Shown here in pieces: positions 1 through 12,381 of a stretch of 64,000 bases of DNA (positions are counted from its first letter, which is position 1; each line of letters starts with the position of its first letter). The notes beneath the pieces were generated by a model. That model did not search any database and was not told where the DNA came from. It saw only the letters and a program-made list of their open reading frames with translations. Source of the DNA: Symbiodinium natans (taxonomy: Eukaryota > Sar > Dinophyceae > Suessiales > Symbiodiniaceae); contig CAJNDS010001835.1 of assembly GCA_905221605.1 (NCBI GenBank), positions 95,601 to 159,600 of the forward strand. Reading direction: 5' to 3'. Made by a program: the position numbers and the translations under genes.

Positions 1-391
1 ATACAAGACCGTTTAAGCCTCCGTATGAGTTCGTGGATCTTCCGTTGCAGGCCAGGTTGGGGCAGTTGCGGCTACATGCCTTGAAGTGCAGCGCGATCGC
101 ATCATCCGCCGCTGCAGCGGCCATTGCACGCAAGGTTTTGATGTTTAGGGGCGTTTGGGTGGCTAGTGGTTCGGGCGTTCGGGTATTGCAATCATCTGAT
201 GCAAGCTGCATTCAGGGCACTTCTACCGCACGGATGATGAGACTATCAAGACAGCGGCGGTTTTGGTTGTGGTTTTGGTGGTTGTGGTTCTCGTTGCTGT
301 AGCGGTGGCAAATGCTGCTGCTGCTGCTGTTCCTGCCCTTGTCCTCGTGATTGAACGTGGTCTTATTTGCGCAAGCATAAGGTTTGCTCAC

Positions 392-533
392 CCTTGTAAG
401 ACAAATGCCAACAGCATGAGCCAAGAACGATTCTTGTTGAATTGGATCGTCGGCCGAGCTTATGCAGCTGAGCATCAGCTCGGCTAGCTCTTTGAACGCA
501 TCCGACTTGGTCACCTTGGCTTCGTAGCCCAAA
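392..533 (-). CDS. Single coding exon, unknown family
   Basis: The minus strand reads open from an acceptor ending CACAG at 533 to a canonical GT donor (AAGG then GTGAGC) at 391. The frame gives about 46 residues with a helical pattern: an acidic/lysine start, then ELAELMLSC, then a stretch ending in AVGICLTR. I do not recognise the family. The frame stays open past the donor into low-complexity Asn/Ser sequence that is probably intron. Support is limited to the splice signals and the protein-like composition. No neighbouring exon could be joined to it, so the position in the protein is unknown. Confidence 0.35.
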
Positions 534-873
534 CTGTGACAAATCAAACCGTGATAAGTCGGCTCGTTTCTGCGAGCGCTTCTTTACTTTCCTGCTTTCG
601 GTGGGTTGTCTTATCAAAAGACCAAAAAATTCCACCCAGGCGCTCGAACAACACCTTGGCTGTTGCAAGATGCAATGTCTACAGATGTGCATCCTGCATT
701 CAGAGCTCAGCTGCATGCCTGCTCTTCAGATGATAATCGCGTGAGAGACCAAGAAAGCTCTTAAGCCCAAAGCTTATCTAGTTAGTCTGGTTGCGCGCAA
801 GGCGGATGAGCCGTATCATTCGGAACATGGAGGCGGACGGTGTGTCCTCGAGCACGTCCGAGCTCCTCAGCAG

Positions 874-1050
874 CTAGAGCAATCTAGGGTAAGTTGTGTT
901 AAGCGCATCTAAGCGCATCTGACACGTCTCTGAGCGTCTCTCAGCTTGTAAATATCTTCTCATCCGCACATCGGCCCATGGATTCTTCAGCCTCTGGCGG
1001 CCTCCCTCTGCACTACACTCAGGTGCCGGCATGGTGAGCTCCATCCACAC
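874..1050 (-). CDS. Probable terminal exon, unknown protein
   Basis: After an acceptor GCGCACAG at 1051 the minus strand encodes 58 residues to a TAG at 874-876, exactly in phase (177 nt). The peptide begins VWMELTMPAPEC and is rich in Arg/Glu/Gln (RRYLQAERRSE), suggesting a helical C-terminus. No domain is recognised. The 3' end contains a short duplicated stretch (GCGCATCTAA-type repeats around 900-920). An internal GC donor could end the exon earlier, so the stop may not be the true terminus. Confidence 0.35.
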   Translation of the reverse strand: MWMELTMPAPECSAEGGRQRLKNPWADVRMRRYLQAERRSETCQMRLDALNTTYPRLL

Positions 1051-3613
1051 CTGTGCGCAGTGCTCAGAAGGACTGAAGGGTGCAATAAACAACGCAGCTT
1101 CCAACGAAGCACATTCTCTGCCCTTTCAAGGGGATGCTGGCTAAAAGCCAAATGGAAAGCTCACCCACCTGGACGAAGTCAACCAGGATAATGAGCGTGT
1201 CGAAGCCTGGCTCCCAGCCACGCAGCCATGGATAACGGCTTGCTGATAGGCGAAGTTTTCTTTTTTCGGTTTTTGGCCGCGACGATTCACATGCAACTCT
1301 AACGTTCTACTTTGGCCGCCAGCTGCGCTGCTGCTGTATCTATCGCACTTGCCGTCTTTGTGCATGCCGCAGCGGCAATTCAGCATCGGCGAACCGGCGC
1401 AGAAGTGCCCCCGAAATCCGTTCATGTAGACCTGACAAAGCGCCATGTTTCATGTTTCCCATATTTTCGAAGATGCGTGTGCACCACATGTCACAAGGAG
1501 ATGGCTCCCTCACGCCGCCGAGTTTAAAGTTACATCTCCCCAAGTACACGCGGTGAGGAGAGAAGTCCGTGAGTTGGCATCACAACTTTCGACACCTAGT
1601 CCCCAAGTGCACGGGCTCCCATGTAAGTCTTGTGGTTGCGAAATTCGATCCGCTTGAACCCAAGAAGGGAAAGCATAAAATGTCCTAAAGGGCTACATGG
1701 GCTACCTAGCAGAAAATGAACGCTTGTTCGGCTGTACGAGGGGAAACATGATTTCATATGATTTCTATGTGTAGAAGTCATGGGTCGACATGTGTCGACA
1801 TACCACCATGTCAAAACCAATCTCAATGTGCACATGCTTCCCAGAGAGGCGGGGTCGTAACCGCAATAAAGACCCATTTTTTTTAACCACAACAAGGAAT
1901 CACTTAACCATGATAAGGATTTGTGCCTCAGTGCATGATAGCCACAATGCCTGCGACCCTTCAACTACCCACAAAACGCCCCCGAAACCATTCTAAGCCC
2001 CAACCCCAAGCCCTAAAACGAAGCCCAAGGCTCCAGTGACAAAAAGGCCTGAGAATTGAGGTTTTGGGCCTCCCAAAGGTTGAAAAGCAGGGTCTTTCCA
2101 CTGCCCCCCCACCCCCCCCCAGAATGCCTGGAAAAAGTTTTTCTGCATCTTAACCCCTCCCCACAAGAGCCCGAAAGAGCCGAGAGCAAATTTTGGAGGT
2201 TCTTCAATGGTCCAGTGGCCCAAGCCCAAGAGCCCCTTGATTCTCACCCTGACAAGCCTTGCAACGGGTTGTAGCAGTCTGATGGTGTATCACATACAAG
2301 AAGCAGTGTCGTCCACAAGTACAAGGCTGCCAAGTTTTGCGTCCGGGCTCATTTGGGTGTCGCCAAAAAACCTCCCCCCCCCCCAAGAATTACTATAACC
2401 GCGAACGAAGGTAGCTGCCCCGAGTCACTTTGAAGATGATTTCAAAGAGGAAGATGCAGGAAAACACCTCAGTTGTGCAAGATGCGGCATCATCCCGACG
2501 GGATGTTTAAACACCTGGTGGCACTTGAAACCCTAGTTGCTGGCAAAGTGCAAGGTTCGCTATTGTCCATGGTAAGGACCCGTCGGAAAGGTCCATACTC
2601 AATCCAAGAAACGCTGCCTCGGGGCAGGGTTCTGGGGGCTTCAGGCTGCAGGACAAAATAGCACTCCTTCACGTTCTCGTTGGTGGTCATGTGGCTGTGG
2701 CAACTAGTTGCAGCGATTCATGTGCCCATCATGCCATAACATGTTTCGCAACTTCTGCACCAAGCTGTATCCAGGGAGCATTGATGCAAATCGTGATGCT
2801 GACGACCCTCGGTCTGTGCGCTTATGTCTGCATGCAAGAAACCGCACACACGCAACATTGAAGCACCTGCCTGAAAAGTAAGCAAAAGAGCAGATCACTT
2901 GGTCTCGTTCGTACAATAGGAACGCATAGGAACGACTGACAACCATTGTCGCAAGACAACCATGTCCCTGGCGAGACGTGCACTTTTTGTGCATACCAGG
3001 GCGCACGTCCAATGCCATAGAGAAGCGCTCGTTGGATTTCCTAAGGACTTTTGGTCGCGACCACCAAGTATACCAAGCCCATGACAGCCAAGCCAAGCTC
3101 CCCTTGCCGGTTGCTTTCATTTTGCTTTGTGCTGTCCGGACGCCAGGTCTGCCACAGCTGTTCAGACCAATATCGAAATCCTCGGTGGCAAAGGGCCATG
3201 AAAAAGCCTGGAGAAAAACTGCGAGTACTTAGTTGAGTACTGTGCCAAGTACTTTGCCGGCTGGGTGCGATCCCTCTTGGCCATCTTGAGCTTGAGCCTC
3301 AAACACCGGGTGCACTCTGGCAGTTGCCACGAATGGCGTAAAAGAACCGGATTGAATGGCGTTTGGGTGCATGCACACTTTGTCGAAAATCTTGCGAACT
3401 GCCAAGTGCTATACGGCTATAGTATTTGATGATTCGTGGTACAGTACGCTCCGGTTAGATTCGATCATTCAATGGATTTTGGATCTCCGTGGATTCTGTC
3501 GACGGCACTGACACCCTGAATCTCGTGTCTTCGCATCTTCTTTGACGCCGTTCACACCGATGAGGCTGTTGACACCTTCATGTCTTCGCGTCTTCGAGCG
3601 GAAAATCGCGTCT
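1051..3613. other. No gene recognised; poly-C tracts
   Basis: No exon on either strand matches a family or shows a convincing acceptor-donor pair. C-rich homopolymer tracts lie near 2104-2121 and 2377-2388. The open frames on both strands around 2.0-2.3 kb look like products of this low-complexity composition. Confidence 0.5.
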
Positions 3614-3711
3614 TCACGTCTTCGCACGGAGCTTGGCGTCTTCACGCCATAGCCCCCAACTTAACTGTCTTCGCACGGAACTTGGCGTCTTCACGCCATG
3701 GCCCCAAACTT
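3614..3711. repeat. Two-copy 47-49 bp tandem repeat with hairpin
   Basis: Two near-identical tandem copies begin about 3620 and 3668. Each contains the perfect short inverted repeat GGCGT-CTTC-ACGCC (3635-3648 and 3684-3697). Related CGTCTTC units continue upstream to about 3575. The element is non-coding as far as can be seen. Confidence 0.7.
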
Positions 3712-4844
3712 TACACACCCCTCCGGACATCAATGCGTCTGTGGGCACTTCATGCAGGGCATGCTTCCTATTGGTAATCCATCTACTCCAGAAGACCTCC
3801 ATCCAGTACCATCCTTGGGAGGGCTTCAGGCCGCATCGCTATGTATCCTGTACTTTTGGGGTGGAGCCTGCCAGTCGCCACCGTCGCAAGAAGGAAGAGT
3901 GATGCGATGGTTACGGTATGTTACGATGCTCAGCTTCGGACTCTTGCTGCATGACGTGCTCGGCTTTCTCGAACATGGTCTTCAGATTCTCGGCTGGAGC
4001 GTGGTGAGGCTCAACTGGTTCACTAAGTTTTCACCAAGTTTACTTTCAAAAGCATGAATATGGTGCTGTTTGCCGCCATGGGATTGCAGGCTGGACATGC
4101 CCACAACATATAGCTTTGGATGCTTCGGCTGCGCTCCAATGAGCCGAGTTGCGTGTCTCATCTCGTCCTCGGGAGACCTGGGAGAAGCCAAGATGACCCA
4201 GGGTAAGCATGGAGCAATTGGCGAATCAAAACAGGGACTCCAGCAGCTGGTCACAAGCTCTAAGACTCCGGACAGCGGCCATATGTCACTACAGAGCATG
4301 CTGGGATGTCCATGCAAACATTCCTGCATGCTAAACCTTCCTGGTGGGCAACATCGCAAGCCCCTACTTGTACCTTTGAGTTGAGGCTGTGTGACGGCAT
4401 GGGCACGGAAAGGCTGCGAGCAAGTTACCAGGTCACAGCCTCCTCTGTGCCATTTTTCCTGAGCTGAAAGCAGGGCAGCCGACTCAGCACTCAGAACGCT
4501 CCACACACTTCATGGCAGACGCAGACCAGGCAAGCATCACCAAGACGGATTGTCGCACATTCATCCTGTCGTGGACCTGAGCAAGGTGTACATGGAAGCA
4601 TCCACATGCGCCCACTGCAACTTGCCAAGTGTTCGTCCCTCAGGAGGTTTCGCGGCTGGGAATGGGACCATCTTTCTGTGAGTTACTTGGGGAGTTCGGT
4701 AGCTACAATTGCTACAAACTTGAGGGGCAAGGCGAGGCTAACGAAAGCTAGCCCAGAGTCGCCTGACTACTCCCCTGAACCCCCCTTGCTGCCCCAAATT
4801 TAGTATAACAGGTCTTTACTCTTACTTCTCGTTTTTGTGTATCT

Positions 4845-4877
4845 CTCTCCCTCCCTCCCTCCCTCCCCCTCTCTCAA
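4845..4877. repeat. Pyrimidine-rich CCCT microsatellite
   Basis: A run of TCCC/CCCT units flanked by CTCTCTC. Simple-sequence DNA. The surrounding 3.7-5.1 kb contains no exon I can support. Confidence 0.8.
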
Positions 4878-5159
4878 AACATACCTTTACATGTAAGACC
4901 CCAGTGACGAAATGACCATAACCATGTTCAGCCACTAGTCCTATCATCTTGGCCCCCAAGGAATTAATTGTCCATGAGCCCATTCACCCAAGCATTTTGG
5001 GTGGGTTGATGGGTTCATGCGCCAAATGTTTCGACGAACAGCCTAGTCCATGACAACTACCGGGTTGACAAGTACATGCAGCTGTAGGAGGCGCGGGGAT
5101 GCCGGGTCACCCTTACCACATGTGCCGTTAGGTTCCCTCCCTCCCATTCTGAAAGCAAG

Positions 5160-5566
5160 AAGCTTGCTTCAAGGAGAACATCCCAAACTTGGGTTCTGTG
5201 TTCTCCTCGTCGTCATCTTCGTCGTTAAGCTGATCTTCAGCTTCGAGACCTTGCATAACACGCTGCGATGACCCCGAGTGTTCATCGAAGGCTTCCTCAA
5301 ATTGCAAGCTACTTGTGCCACAGGTCTTGACAGCAGCCCAGAGATTAGTGAGAATAGCCCAAACAAAATCGCTCACAGCATGATTCAGCATGGAATAATA
5401 AGCCGCAAGTGATGGCAAGTGCAAGGCGGGCCTTCATTTTCGACAGCACCGTCGCGTGCTCCAGGCGTCAGACCGTAGCGAATGCCTCCTTTCGGTCGGA
5501 AGGCCTTTGCATCGCGATGTTGACTGTGATGAGCATGAGGACTGGCCAGAAGGTTGGAGACGTCAC
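5160..5566 (-). CDS. Two probable exons, unknown protein
   Basis: Exon one starts after GCCCAG at 5567 and reads about 50 residues, beginning VTSPTFWPVLMLITVNIAMQ, a membrane-helix-like stretch followed by a charged segment. It can end at a GC donor near 5418. A second block (about 5310-5160) starts after an ACAAG acceptor and reads a strongly acidic linker with DEDDDEENTEPKF. Protein-like composition and splice signals support both. The junction between them was not resolved and I do not recognise the family. One possibility is a membrane protein with an acidic cytoplasmic loop. Confidence 0.35.
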
Positions 5567-7378
5567 CTGGGCAAGACTGCTGCCGGAGTAGAGGGATTGC
5601 ACTGTTTCACTTTGTCACGGCCGCTTACCTAACTTCGACTGTGGGAGCTGTGCATTGGCTGACGAAGCATGCGCCAGACTCTTTGAGCGGAGATTGCACG
5701 CTGGTGATGCCCCCTTGCCTGCTGCACAAGGGATGTTGCTAACCCGAGGAGGCCCCACGTGATTGGGGTAGAAGAACGACCCACCTCCTTCCCCTCCTTA
5801 TCACTCCTTTCTCCCTCTTGTATGTCTTGACGGGAATGAGTTACGCTGCACTCCCACACCCAATGGCCAAAAGTCCGTGGTCAGGGGCCCGCAGAAACCC
5901 ACGGTCCCCTCGCCCCTTGCTATGGAACCCGAACGAGCCCCAAGACTTGCCGTGGATCTTTCTCTGGACTCTCCTTCATGGGCCCTGAACCTCGATCTAT
6001 GACCTCTCTTTTGGATAGGTGTGGTCATGGACAAGGTCCCGGGGCTTGTCGGAAAGCATTCTGGGATTTCGGCTTCGCAAAAGGGCTCCTGGGCAACAAA
6101 TGCACTCTCTGACCCTGTGGAACCACGATGGACTGCCTACAACTCTCTAGGCGCATGCTCTTGGAAAAAGATATCTTCTTTGGACTGTTGACAACAGACC
6201 GCTCCGCCACGAAAGCCCATGGGCTGCGCAGGGACTCCATGGACTTTCTGGCCCTTCGGCGCCCCACAGACTCCTTTCCATTGTGTATGGATTCCATAGA
6301 CGCCCCTCGAGGCACCGGACCGTGTGGCTTCTCCCTTTTAAGGCACAGAGAAAAACGTGATTTCGCCCACAGACTAAGATCCCTTGAACAATCTCATAAG
6401 ACATTATGACCATCCGCACTCGACGCAGATTAAGCAAATACATTGTGCCAAGTGGCTGCCGACCTGCTGTAGCACTGACTGCAGCTCATGCTGGACGTCT
6501 GCGATTGAAGACAACTGCCTCCGAATCGTCGCTAGCTCCTCAGAGGAGCGGCAAGGTTCGGGACGAGTCCAGGATTGATTTTGTTCGGATGGTGTACAAG
6601 AAGGATGACGCCCTCCAAGTCATCCAATCCCATCACAAGCCAGTGCATCTTCATTCTCGAGTCTATTTGCCGTCGAACTCCCTCTGCCCAAACGTCTTAC
6701 ATTCCTTCAATATCCTTCACATTATCCTGCTCTCCCCATCTCCAAGGTCTTGCCTGCTTGATGCCAGAAAGATCTGGCAGGTTCTCGCCGCTTTGGAAGG
6801 CCATCGAGGTTCCTCCGAGCCACACGCGAGAAGGGAACATTGCTTTCGCCACGCTTGGGCTGCCTATCTTGAAGTAGCCAACTAAACGAATCAGCAGCAA
6901 CCGTTGAACCGTTGAACCGGCGGCGAGCCAAATTCAATCAGCGCTTCTTGTTCGACCAGCCCGCGTAACCTGCTGAAGTATGTGCAGCCGGTAGCTGCTT
7001 GCTGACATCAACAACTGCCGTCTCCACTGCTCTTTTGACTCCCGACCCGGATAGCCCCACACACTCGACATTCAAGCAGTGCACGCGACATGCAGCCGTC
7101 CTATCAGCTCGCGGTGCGATGGCACTGCACCGACATCTGCCTCCCGGTGAGGAGAACTGGAACACTCATGGCTACGATGTGACAACAACAAACCAACTCC
7201 AAGATTTCAGATGTAGTCTGCAGGAAAACCCACCGCATGATCATGCAGGAAGCTCCTCACCTGTTTGCTGGACTGGGGCGCGATCTGTTCTCGGGCTATC
7301 GTTTCTTCTTGAGTATCGGTTTAGGAGTTTGGTGGTACGGCCTGCAACTTCATGGCTTGGAAGAGGAATGAACCCTTC
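5567..7378. other. No gene recognised
   Basis: A minus-strand block near 6900-6760 (with SVAKAMFPSRVWLGG) is protein-like, but no clean exon boundaries or family could be assigned. The rest shows nothing definable. Confidence 0.4.
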
Positions 7379-7680
7379 GGTGAGCCGGCTGGATATTCTT
7401 TGATTTGTAGTACTTAGTACAAGCTTAGTGGAACCGACATTCCCGTGAGCCGGCTGGAGTTTCATTGACTTGTAGTCCAGGCTTAGTCCCGGAACCGATG
7501 TTCCCGTGCGCCGGCCGGATTTTCTTTGATTGTGGTACGAGCCGGATTTTCTTTGATTTGTAGTACAAGCTTGGTACTGGAATTGGCGTTCCCTTGAGCC
7601 GGCTGAATTTTCATTGATTTGTAGTGCAAGCTTAGTACTGCCGACTTTCCCGTGAGCCGACAAGCTTAGTACTGGAATAT
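7379..7680. repeat. Minisatellite, ~60 bp unit, about 5 copies
   Basis: Degenerate tandem copies share the elements GTGAGCCGGCTGGA, TTTCTTTGATTTGTAG and TACAAGCTTAGTACTGGAA. Unit starts lie near 7379, 7446, 7507, 7538, 7597 and 7651, with one shortened copy and a truncated last one. The array keeps both strands open for up to about 140 codons, which explains the spurious frame across it. Confidence 0.85.
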
Positions 7681-8029
7681 CGCCTGCCTGCCCCGATACA
7701 GCGATCAGACCAGTTTGTTTTTGAATGTCGCGTTACGCTCAGAAGCATTGCCGCAAACACTTCAGGCAACTCTTTTCATAAATCGAACGCGCTGGTGGGT
7801 GAGTTGCTGCTTCTAGCTGATGCCCTGTGCCCTCGCCTTCTGTCTCGCACTGGTTGGCTCTCCGCGCGGTGGACGCGAGCTGCTGGCACTGGCAGGGCCT
7901 CGCCGGATGGAACCTCGAAGCCGGTGTCATGTTCCACTTCAAGACCCGGTTCGTCAAACATTCAAAACGCCCAGGACACTTTCGACGCTTGCAGGCCCAA
8001 TGAGTGTCAAGTGGTTGCAGAGAACCAGC

Positions 8030-8320
8030 TCACTTCGAACCCGAGCCTGCCCGCCTCGCTTGAACGCACAATGTCATTCATGTTCAATCCAATATCCAAT
8101 AACAGATGCCGTATGAAAGATAGCAGATGGTGATGCGCAAAAGCTTGTGCAATCATTGAAGACATAGCATGTTGGTACAATATGGTCTGTTGTTGTTCGT
8201 ATTGGGCTCTTACAGTATTCTGCGCAAGAACTTCACGATTTTGTTGAGCAAAGCCCTCGCTACTCCAAGCAGCTATGGCTATGTCCGCGGCTATGTGACA
8301 TGCGCAAGTAGACGGACCGT
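8030..8320 (-). CDS. Possible coding block, helical, unknown family
   Basis: The minus strand reads about 95 protein-like residues, Gln/Ala/His rich (for example QNREVLAQNTVRAQYEQQQ, then an aliphatic helix with LLSFIRHLLLDIGLN). Exon ends were not fixed; candidate acceptors occur near 8315. No domain recognised, and the composition would also fit a chance open frame. Confidence 0.3.
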
Positions 8321-8378
8321 GAAACTGCTTTGCTGCTTGCTTCTGATCGCCTCGCAACGAGCAAGTCTTCGGGTGCAT

Positions 8379-10130
8379 TTTAGCTTGTTCATGCTTGTTC
8401 TGCGTTGTGGGGGGAGGGTGCCAACTTTAAGCAGGAGACTTCGGCCCTCTCCTCGTCCAGGTGAGCTGCAAGACCTGACAGGCATGAGGGGTCCCACCTG
8501 GCCTCGACTCCTCAAACATGCAGCCAGTGTGAAGTCAAAGGTGTCATTGACGACTGCAGTTCAGCATGGAACAGATAACCCTGCCATAATATTCTGTGAT
8601 CCATTGGTCGAGGTCGTGGCGGCCAGCATAAGCCGGGATCAGGAGTGCGGCCCCTGAAAAAAACAACGGAAACAAATACCAACTTGTTGTTTCAGATGTC
8701 CTTGGCTTGGACTGTGGCACACCACACTGTACTGATCCTATGTACTCACCACGTCTCATCTCAGCTACTGCACAACTCTCGGCCCGTCTTGCCTAACTCT
8801 TGAGCTGTTAACTCAGGTCTTCAAGTTCACAAAGGACTGATAACGCAGCCAGCTGAAAGCAAACACACAGTGCCATCGTGCATGCGATTATGGATATGAA
8901 CGCCCTGCATTCCACGCACGGGCTCCTCGGGGATGGCATGGGGCGATGATGAACTGTGCAAATGTCGATTGAATTCCTCGATTCTGCACGTTTCGCTGTG
9001 GGCTCTGGTGGTGCTTGTGACGCTATTGCTGCCAGGGGTATTTCTTGTCTGCGTAGTGAATGATGGTTGACCCTAGCGGGCTCACTACCAACGAGTTGCA
9101 TCAGTTGTACGTATCTAGACTTGTTTGTCCGGCTGGTGGTACATCAATTTCCTTGGCGGAGTCCAGATTTCAGTACTCCGTCTTGCGCGCGCAAACGCTG
9201 CAGAAAGCAAAGTTTGGAGTGTCATGTTACATGCTCTTCAGCTTGAACCGTGCGAGGGAAGTTCTGCATCTGAAGGTGTTTGTGTCATTCTGCTAGATGC
9301 ACGTCAACGCCCTCCTCGTAGATGCCGTTCAGTATGTCATTCGTGCCGCGCCGCCCAGCCACGCAACTGAGCATCGGCCAGGCAAACTGAATCGTTCGAG
9401 CACACTGATTCGGAACAACTGAATACTGCGCAAGGATTACCCGCCCCCCTGGGCTCAGCAACACTCGACGTGGCAATGGTGCTGGTCGCTGCAAGGAAGA
9501 GGGCAGTCCTGCTACCAGTAATTACCCAAGTCCTCCCGCAATCCCGCTCCCATCGTGTACCCTGGCGAAAGTGGTGAAGTATGCACGCACATCTCTGCTA
9601 TAACGCAGGACATGATTGGACATGTCTCATCTGCAGGCACCTGCAGCTTGGAGGAGCGTTGCTCTTCCTTCCACGCCTGGCTGGCCCAAACGCAGGAGTT
9701 CGGGGGAGACATGCGGACAAAGCCGGCTTCTGTTTCACATTGCAAGTATGGGATAGTAGCGCGCAACACAGGGAAGGCCCAACACAAAAAGGATGATTCT
9801 GCGGGGCTTTCAATGGGGCAGGGCCTGAGCCTTCGCGAGACAGGCCCATATGCACAGCCACCTGCCAGGTCGATGGTCTCATGATGTCTTAAGCATTTTG
9901 GCCAGCAGACAATCCCAGCCACTTCTTCCACGCATCGGCCACTTTAGTGCGTGTTTATTGGTAGTGGCTCTCAACAAGCAGCACCAACAAACCCAAGTCT
10001 GGGCTCCCGAGCTGCTTGACCTCTTCTGTTTGTTAACGGGCTACCAGAAACCTGGCATCACTTTTGCAATGCTGGCCCTGAGCATCAGGTGTAGTGCAGC
10101 CCACTGACAGGTCAATGAGATATACTTCAC
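8379..10130. other. No gene recognised
   Basis: No exon with both family resemblance and splice signals was found on either strand. Confidence 0.4.
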
Positions 10131-10199
10131 CGCCCTTGTCTGAGCTAGGACCAAATATGACAGGCATGCGCCCATCTCTGGCAAGTCGCTGCAGAGCAC
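10131..10199 (-). CDS. Single coding exon, unknown family
   Basis: A 69 nt minus-strand exon lies between acceptor ATTGCAG (10200) and a GT donor (GTGAAG at 10130). It encodes ALQRLARDGRMPVIFGPSSD plus KG. A second protein-like block upstream (about 10370-10270, with ATVAAAFSAIFNVEFSPSMS) may belong to the same gene, but its ends are not fixed. Family unknown. Confidence 0.35.
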
Positions 10200-11760
10200 C
10201 TGCAATGAGCGGATTGAAATCTCGCGTGGGGATGCTTGGTATGTGCTGTGGGGCCCTGGCCGCGTAGCGCAGAATTTGCTCATTGACGGCGAGAACTCGA
10301 CATTGAAAATTGCGGAAAAGGCTGCCGCGACAGTAGCCTCAGAAGCTGAACCGGGAAAATCGAGTGGAACCACTTGCTCAATGAATGCTTCCTTCTGCTA
10401 CCATGACAGCTGAGGGGCCATGCAGCACCAAATCCTGCATCACATTAAGCAGAAGTACCAGGGCCAAACTCCGGGGAAGCATGCCTAGTTGTGACCACTT
10501 ATTGACCTCTTACGTTTGATGGTCTTTGTATACTTGGTTTGTCGAGGATTTTTTGTTTTGCTTGCTTCTTGTTTTGGACTTGCGAGGGGTTACGCCGATT
10601 TGGGAACGCTGAGTTAGGAGACTTCGACTCTTACGCTCGCACGCTTTGGAGGTTGATTGCCTGGAAGGCATAGACGTTTTAGAGAGACCCTGTTTGATTG
10701 TTTTTAGGGTTCGGCTTTGGTTTGTGGAATTGAGGGGCTACTTAGGGACTTAGGGATCAAAGCAACTTCTGCCACTCCCTCGTGACATACTCTCACTCTC
10801 TCGCTCTTTTCCATAGCTTCTGTTCATCCATCGTCATGTCGCCCCAACAAAGATGCCAAAAACTCTGGGACTGAAACTCCCCTAGAGACACTGATGCGCT
10901 AGAATCCACCACAGGCGCATCCTCCTTGTGACAAACAACCATGTACAACCATCACAAGTAAGAACGGCAAACAGGCAAGCATGCTACCCCAAGTGCTAGG
11001 CAACTCGTGCGTACTACCAACCCCTTCCGAAACCCACGTGTGTCGCATCAAGCATGTTTGGCCTCGCCAGGCTGTGGCTCTTGTACTGTTTCCACCTCCT
11101 CAACACAGGCGCGTCGATTCACTGGACTCCAGAAAGGCCCCGGTGAATCGACCATGATTTCATTTCCTGCGTTTCCGCAGCTCGTGCTCACGGTGCCAGT
11201 CCTGAGGCTCTTGATTTCTCGGCAGCCCCGCAGCGACTTCGGAGGAGATTCGGGCGATGGTGACCTTGGAAGGGGCTGCCTTATTCTCACTGCGCAGGTC
11301 TGAAAGAGATTGAGAGACTCAAAGCATCTCGAAGCCCTGCAAATCCGACACTTGTGGGTCTGGGATGGTCTCGGCAAGAAACATGTGAGCCGCATAACAC
11401 CTACTTGGGAAGCGCTCCGGAACTAATCCGATCCGCGAGTCCAAGAGTCATAAGTGTGACTCTGCAGCGAATCTGCGCCACCCAGCTTCGCACAGCTCAC
11501 ATTTTTCAGCCGCAGCTGCCTATCTGTAGAGACCCACAGATGGTTGCATCACATAACTTGTGATGAGCTCAGTTGGAACTGTGGTGCTTTCTCGTGGGCG
11601 TTGTTGCGAACATCGAACATTGGGTCAACCGAAAAATGACAAGCCGAAGCATCTCGAAACCCGAAGCACCAGGGACCACGCTGAGGTGAGACACCTAAGC
11701 CATGTGCCTTTGGCATGGCCTTACGCCGAAACACTCGGCTGTGTTTTTTTTCAACTTTCG
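10200..11760. other. No gene recognised beyond a possible upstream exon
   Basis: Apart from the block near 10.3 kb noted with the preceding exon, nothing definable is seen. The AT-richer stretch 10500-10800 carries no protein-like frame. Confidence 0.4.
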
Positions 11761-12381
11761 TCACTCAGGCATGGCTTTTCTCACAAGCGCTTCATACTCA
11801 TCAATGTCGAGGCGGTCATCGCCTAAGCTTGTCGTGCCAACCCTTTGGTGCATGACAGGCATCAAAACTATCCTTAATACCCTCCAGCCCCCACACGTCA
11901 GCTGTTCTGGCTGACCGCCTCTTGTCTGCCCTGACATGAGTGATTGAACGGTTGAGATGGCCCAGTGATGAGTGCAGCTGCAGTCACCATTCAAGTCTGC
12001 AGCACGAAAGACCTGCGCCACCTTCCGGACTGACACATGCTCGAAGCAACGATCCATACAAGTGCACAAATGGATATGCCTCTGCTTGTTCACAATTGCG
12101 ACAACCACAGGAGCACTGGCGAACCGAATAGTACTAAGTGGGAAGAAGGGCCTGCTGCGAGGTCATGTTGACCCCAAGCGTCTGCAGGACTGCTTCCAAC
12201 TCATTGAATTCGATGAACCCTGGGCAAAGCGAGCGGTTCGACACAGCAGCTGGCAATCCCGACAAACCAAAGCAACTTGACGTACTGAAGCAAGCAAGTT
12301 GTTGTTACTTCTCAGGCAGCAGCCGGATTTATTGAGGTCTATTGCTCTGAAGGCCGCTTGGAACTTCAGTCTCATCTCAGC
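11761..12381 (-). CDS. EF-hand calcium-binding protein (C-terminal part)
   Basis: Four exons join in phase: 12324-12381 (5' end not fixed), 12152-12219, 11988-12021 and 11761-11822, with TGA at 11761-11763. Together they encode one EF-hand pair. Loop 1, split by the first intron, reads DLNKSGFIEFNE with Asp1, Asn3, Ser5 and Glu12. Loop 2, split by the third intron, reads DLNGDDRLDIDE with Asp1, Asn3, Asp5 and Glu12. Both are complete 12-residue loops with flanking helices, so calcium binding is expected, as in the calmodulin/centrin-like superfamily. Introns 1 and 2 use GC donors, intron 3 GT. The start lies further upstream: the first exon follows an acceptor (GTAAG) and reads AEMRLKFQAAFRAI. 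No other domain was seen; it could be the tail of a larger EF-hand protein. Confidence 0.78.

Noticed and set aside
4150-4400. Minus-strand CSDIWPLSGVLELVTS resembling a protein-kinase DIW motif
   Set aside because: Too short, neighbouring kinase motifs (APE, HRD, DFG) not found in any frame nearby.
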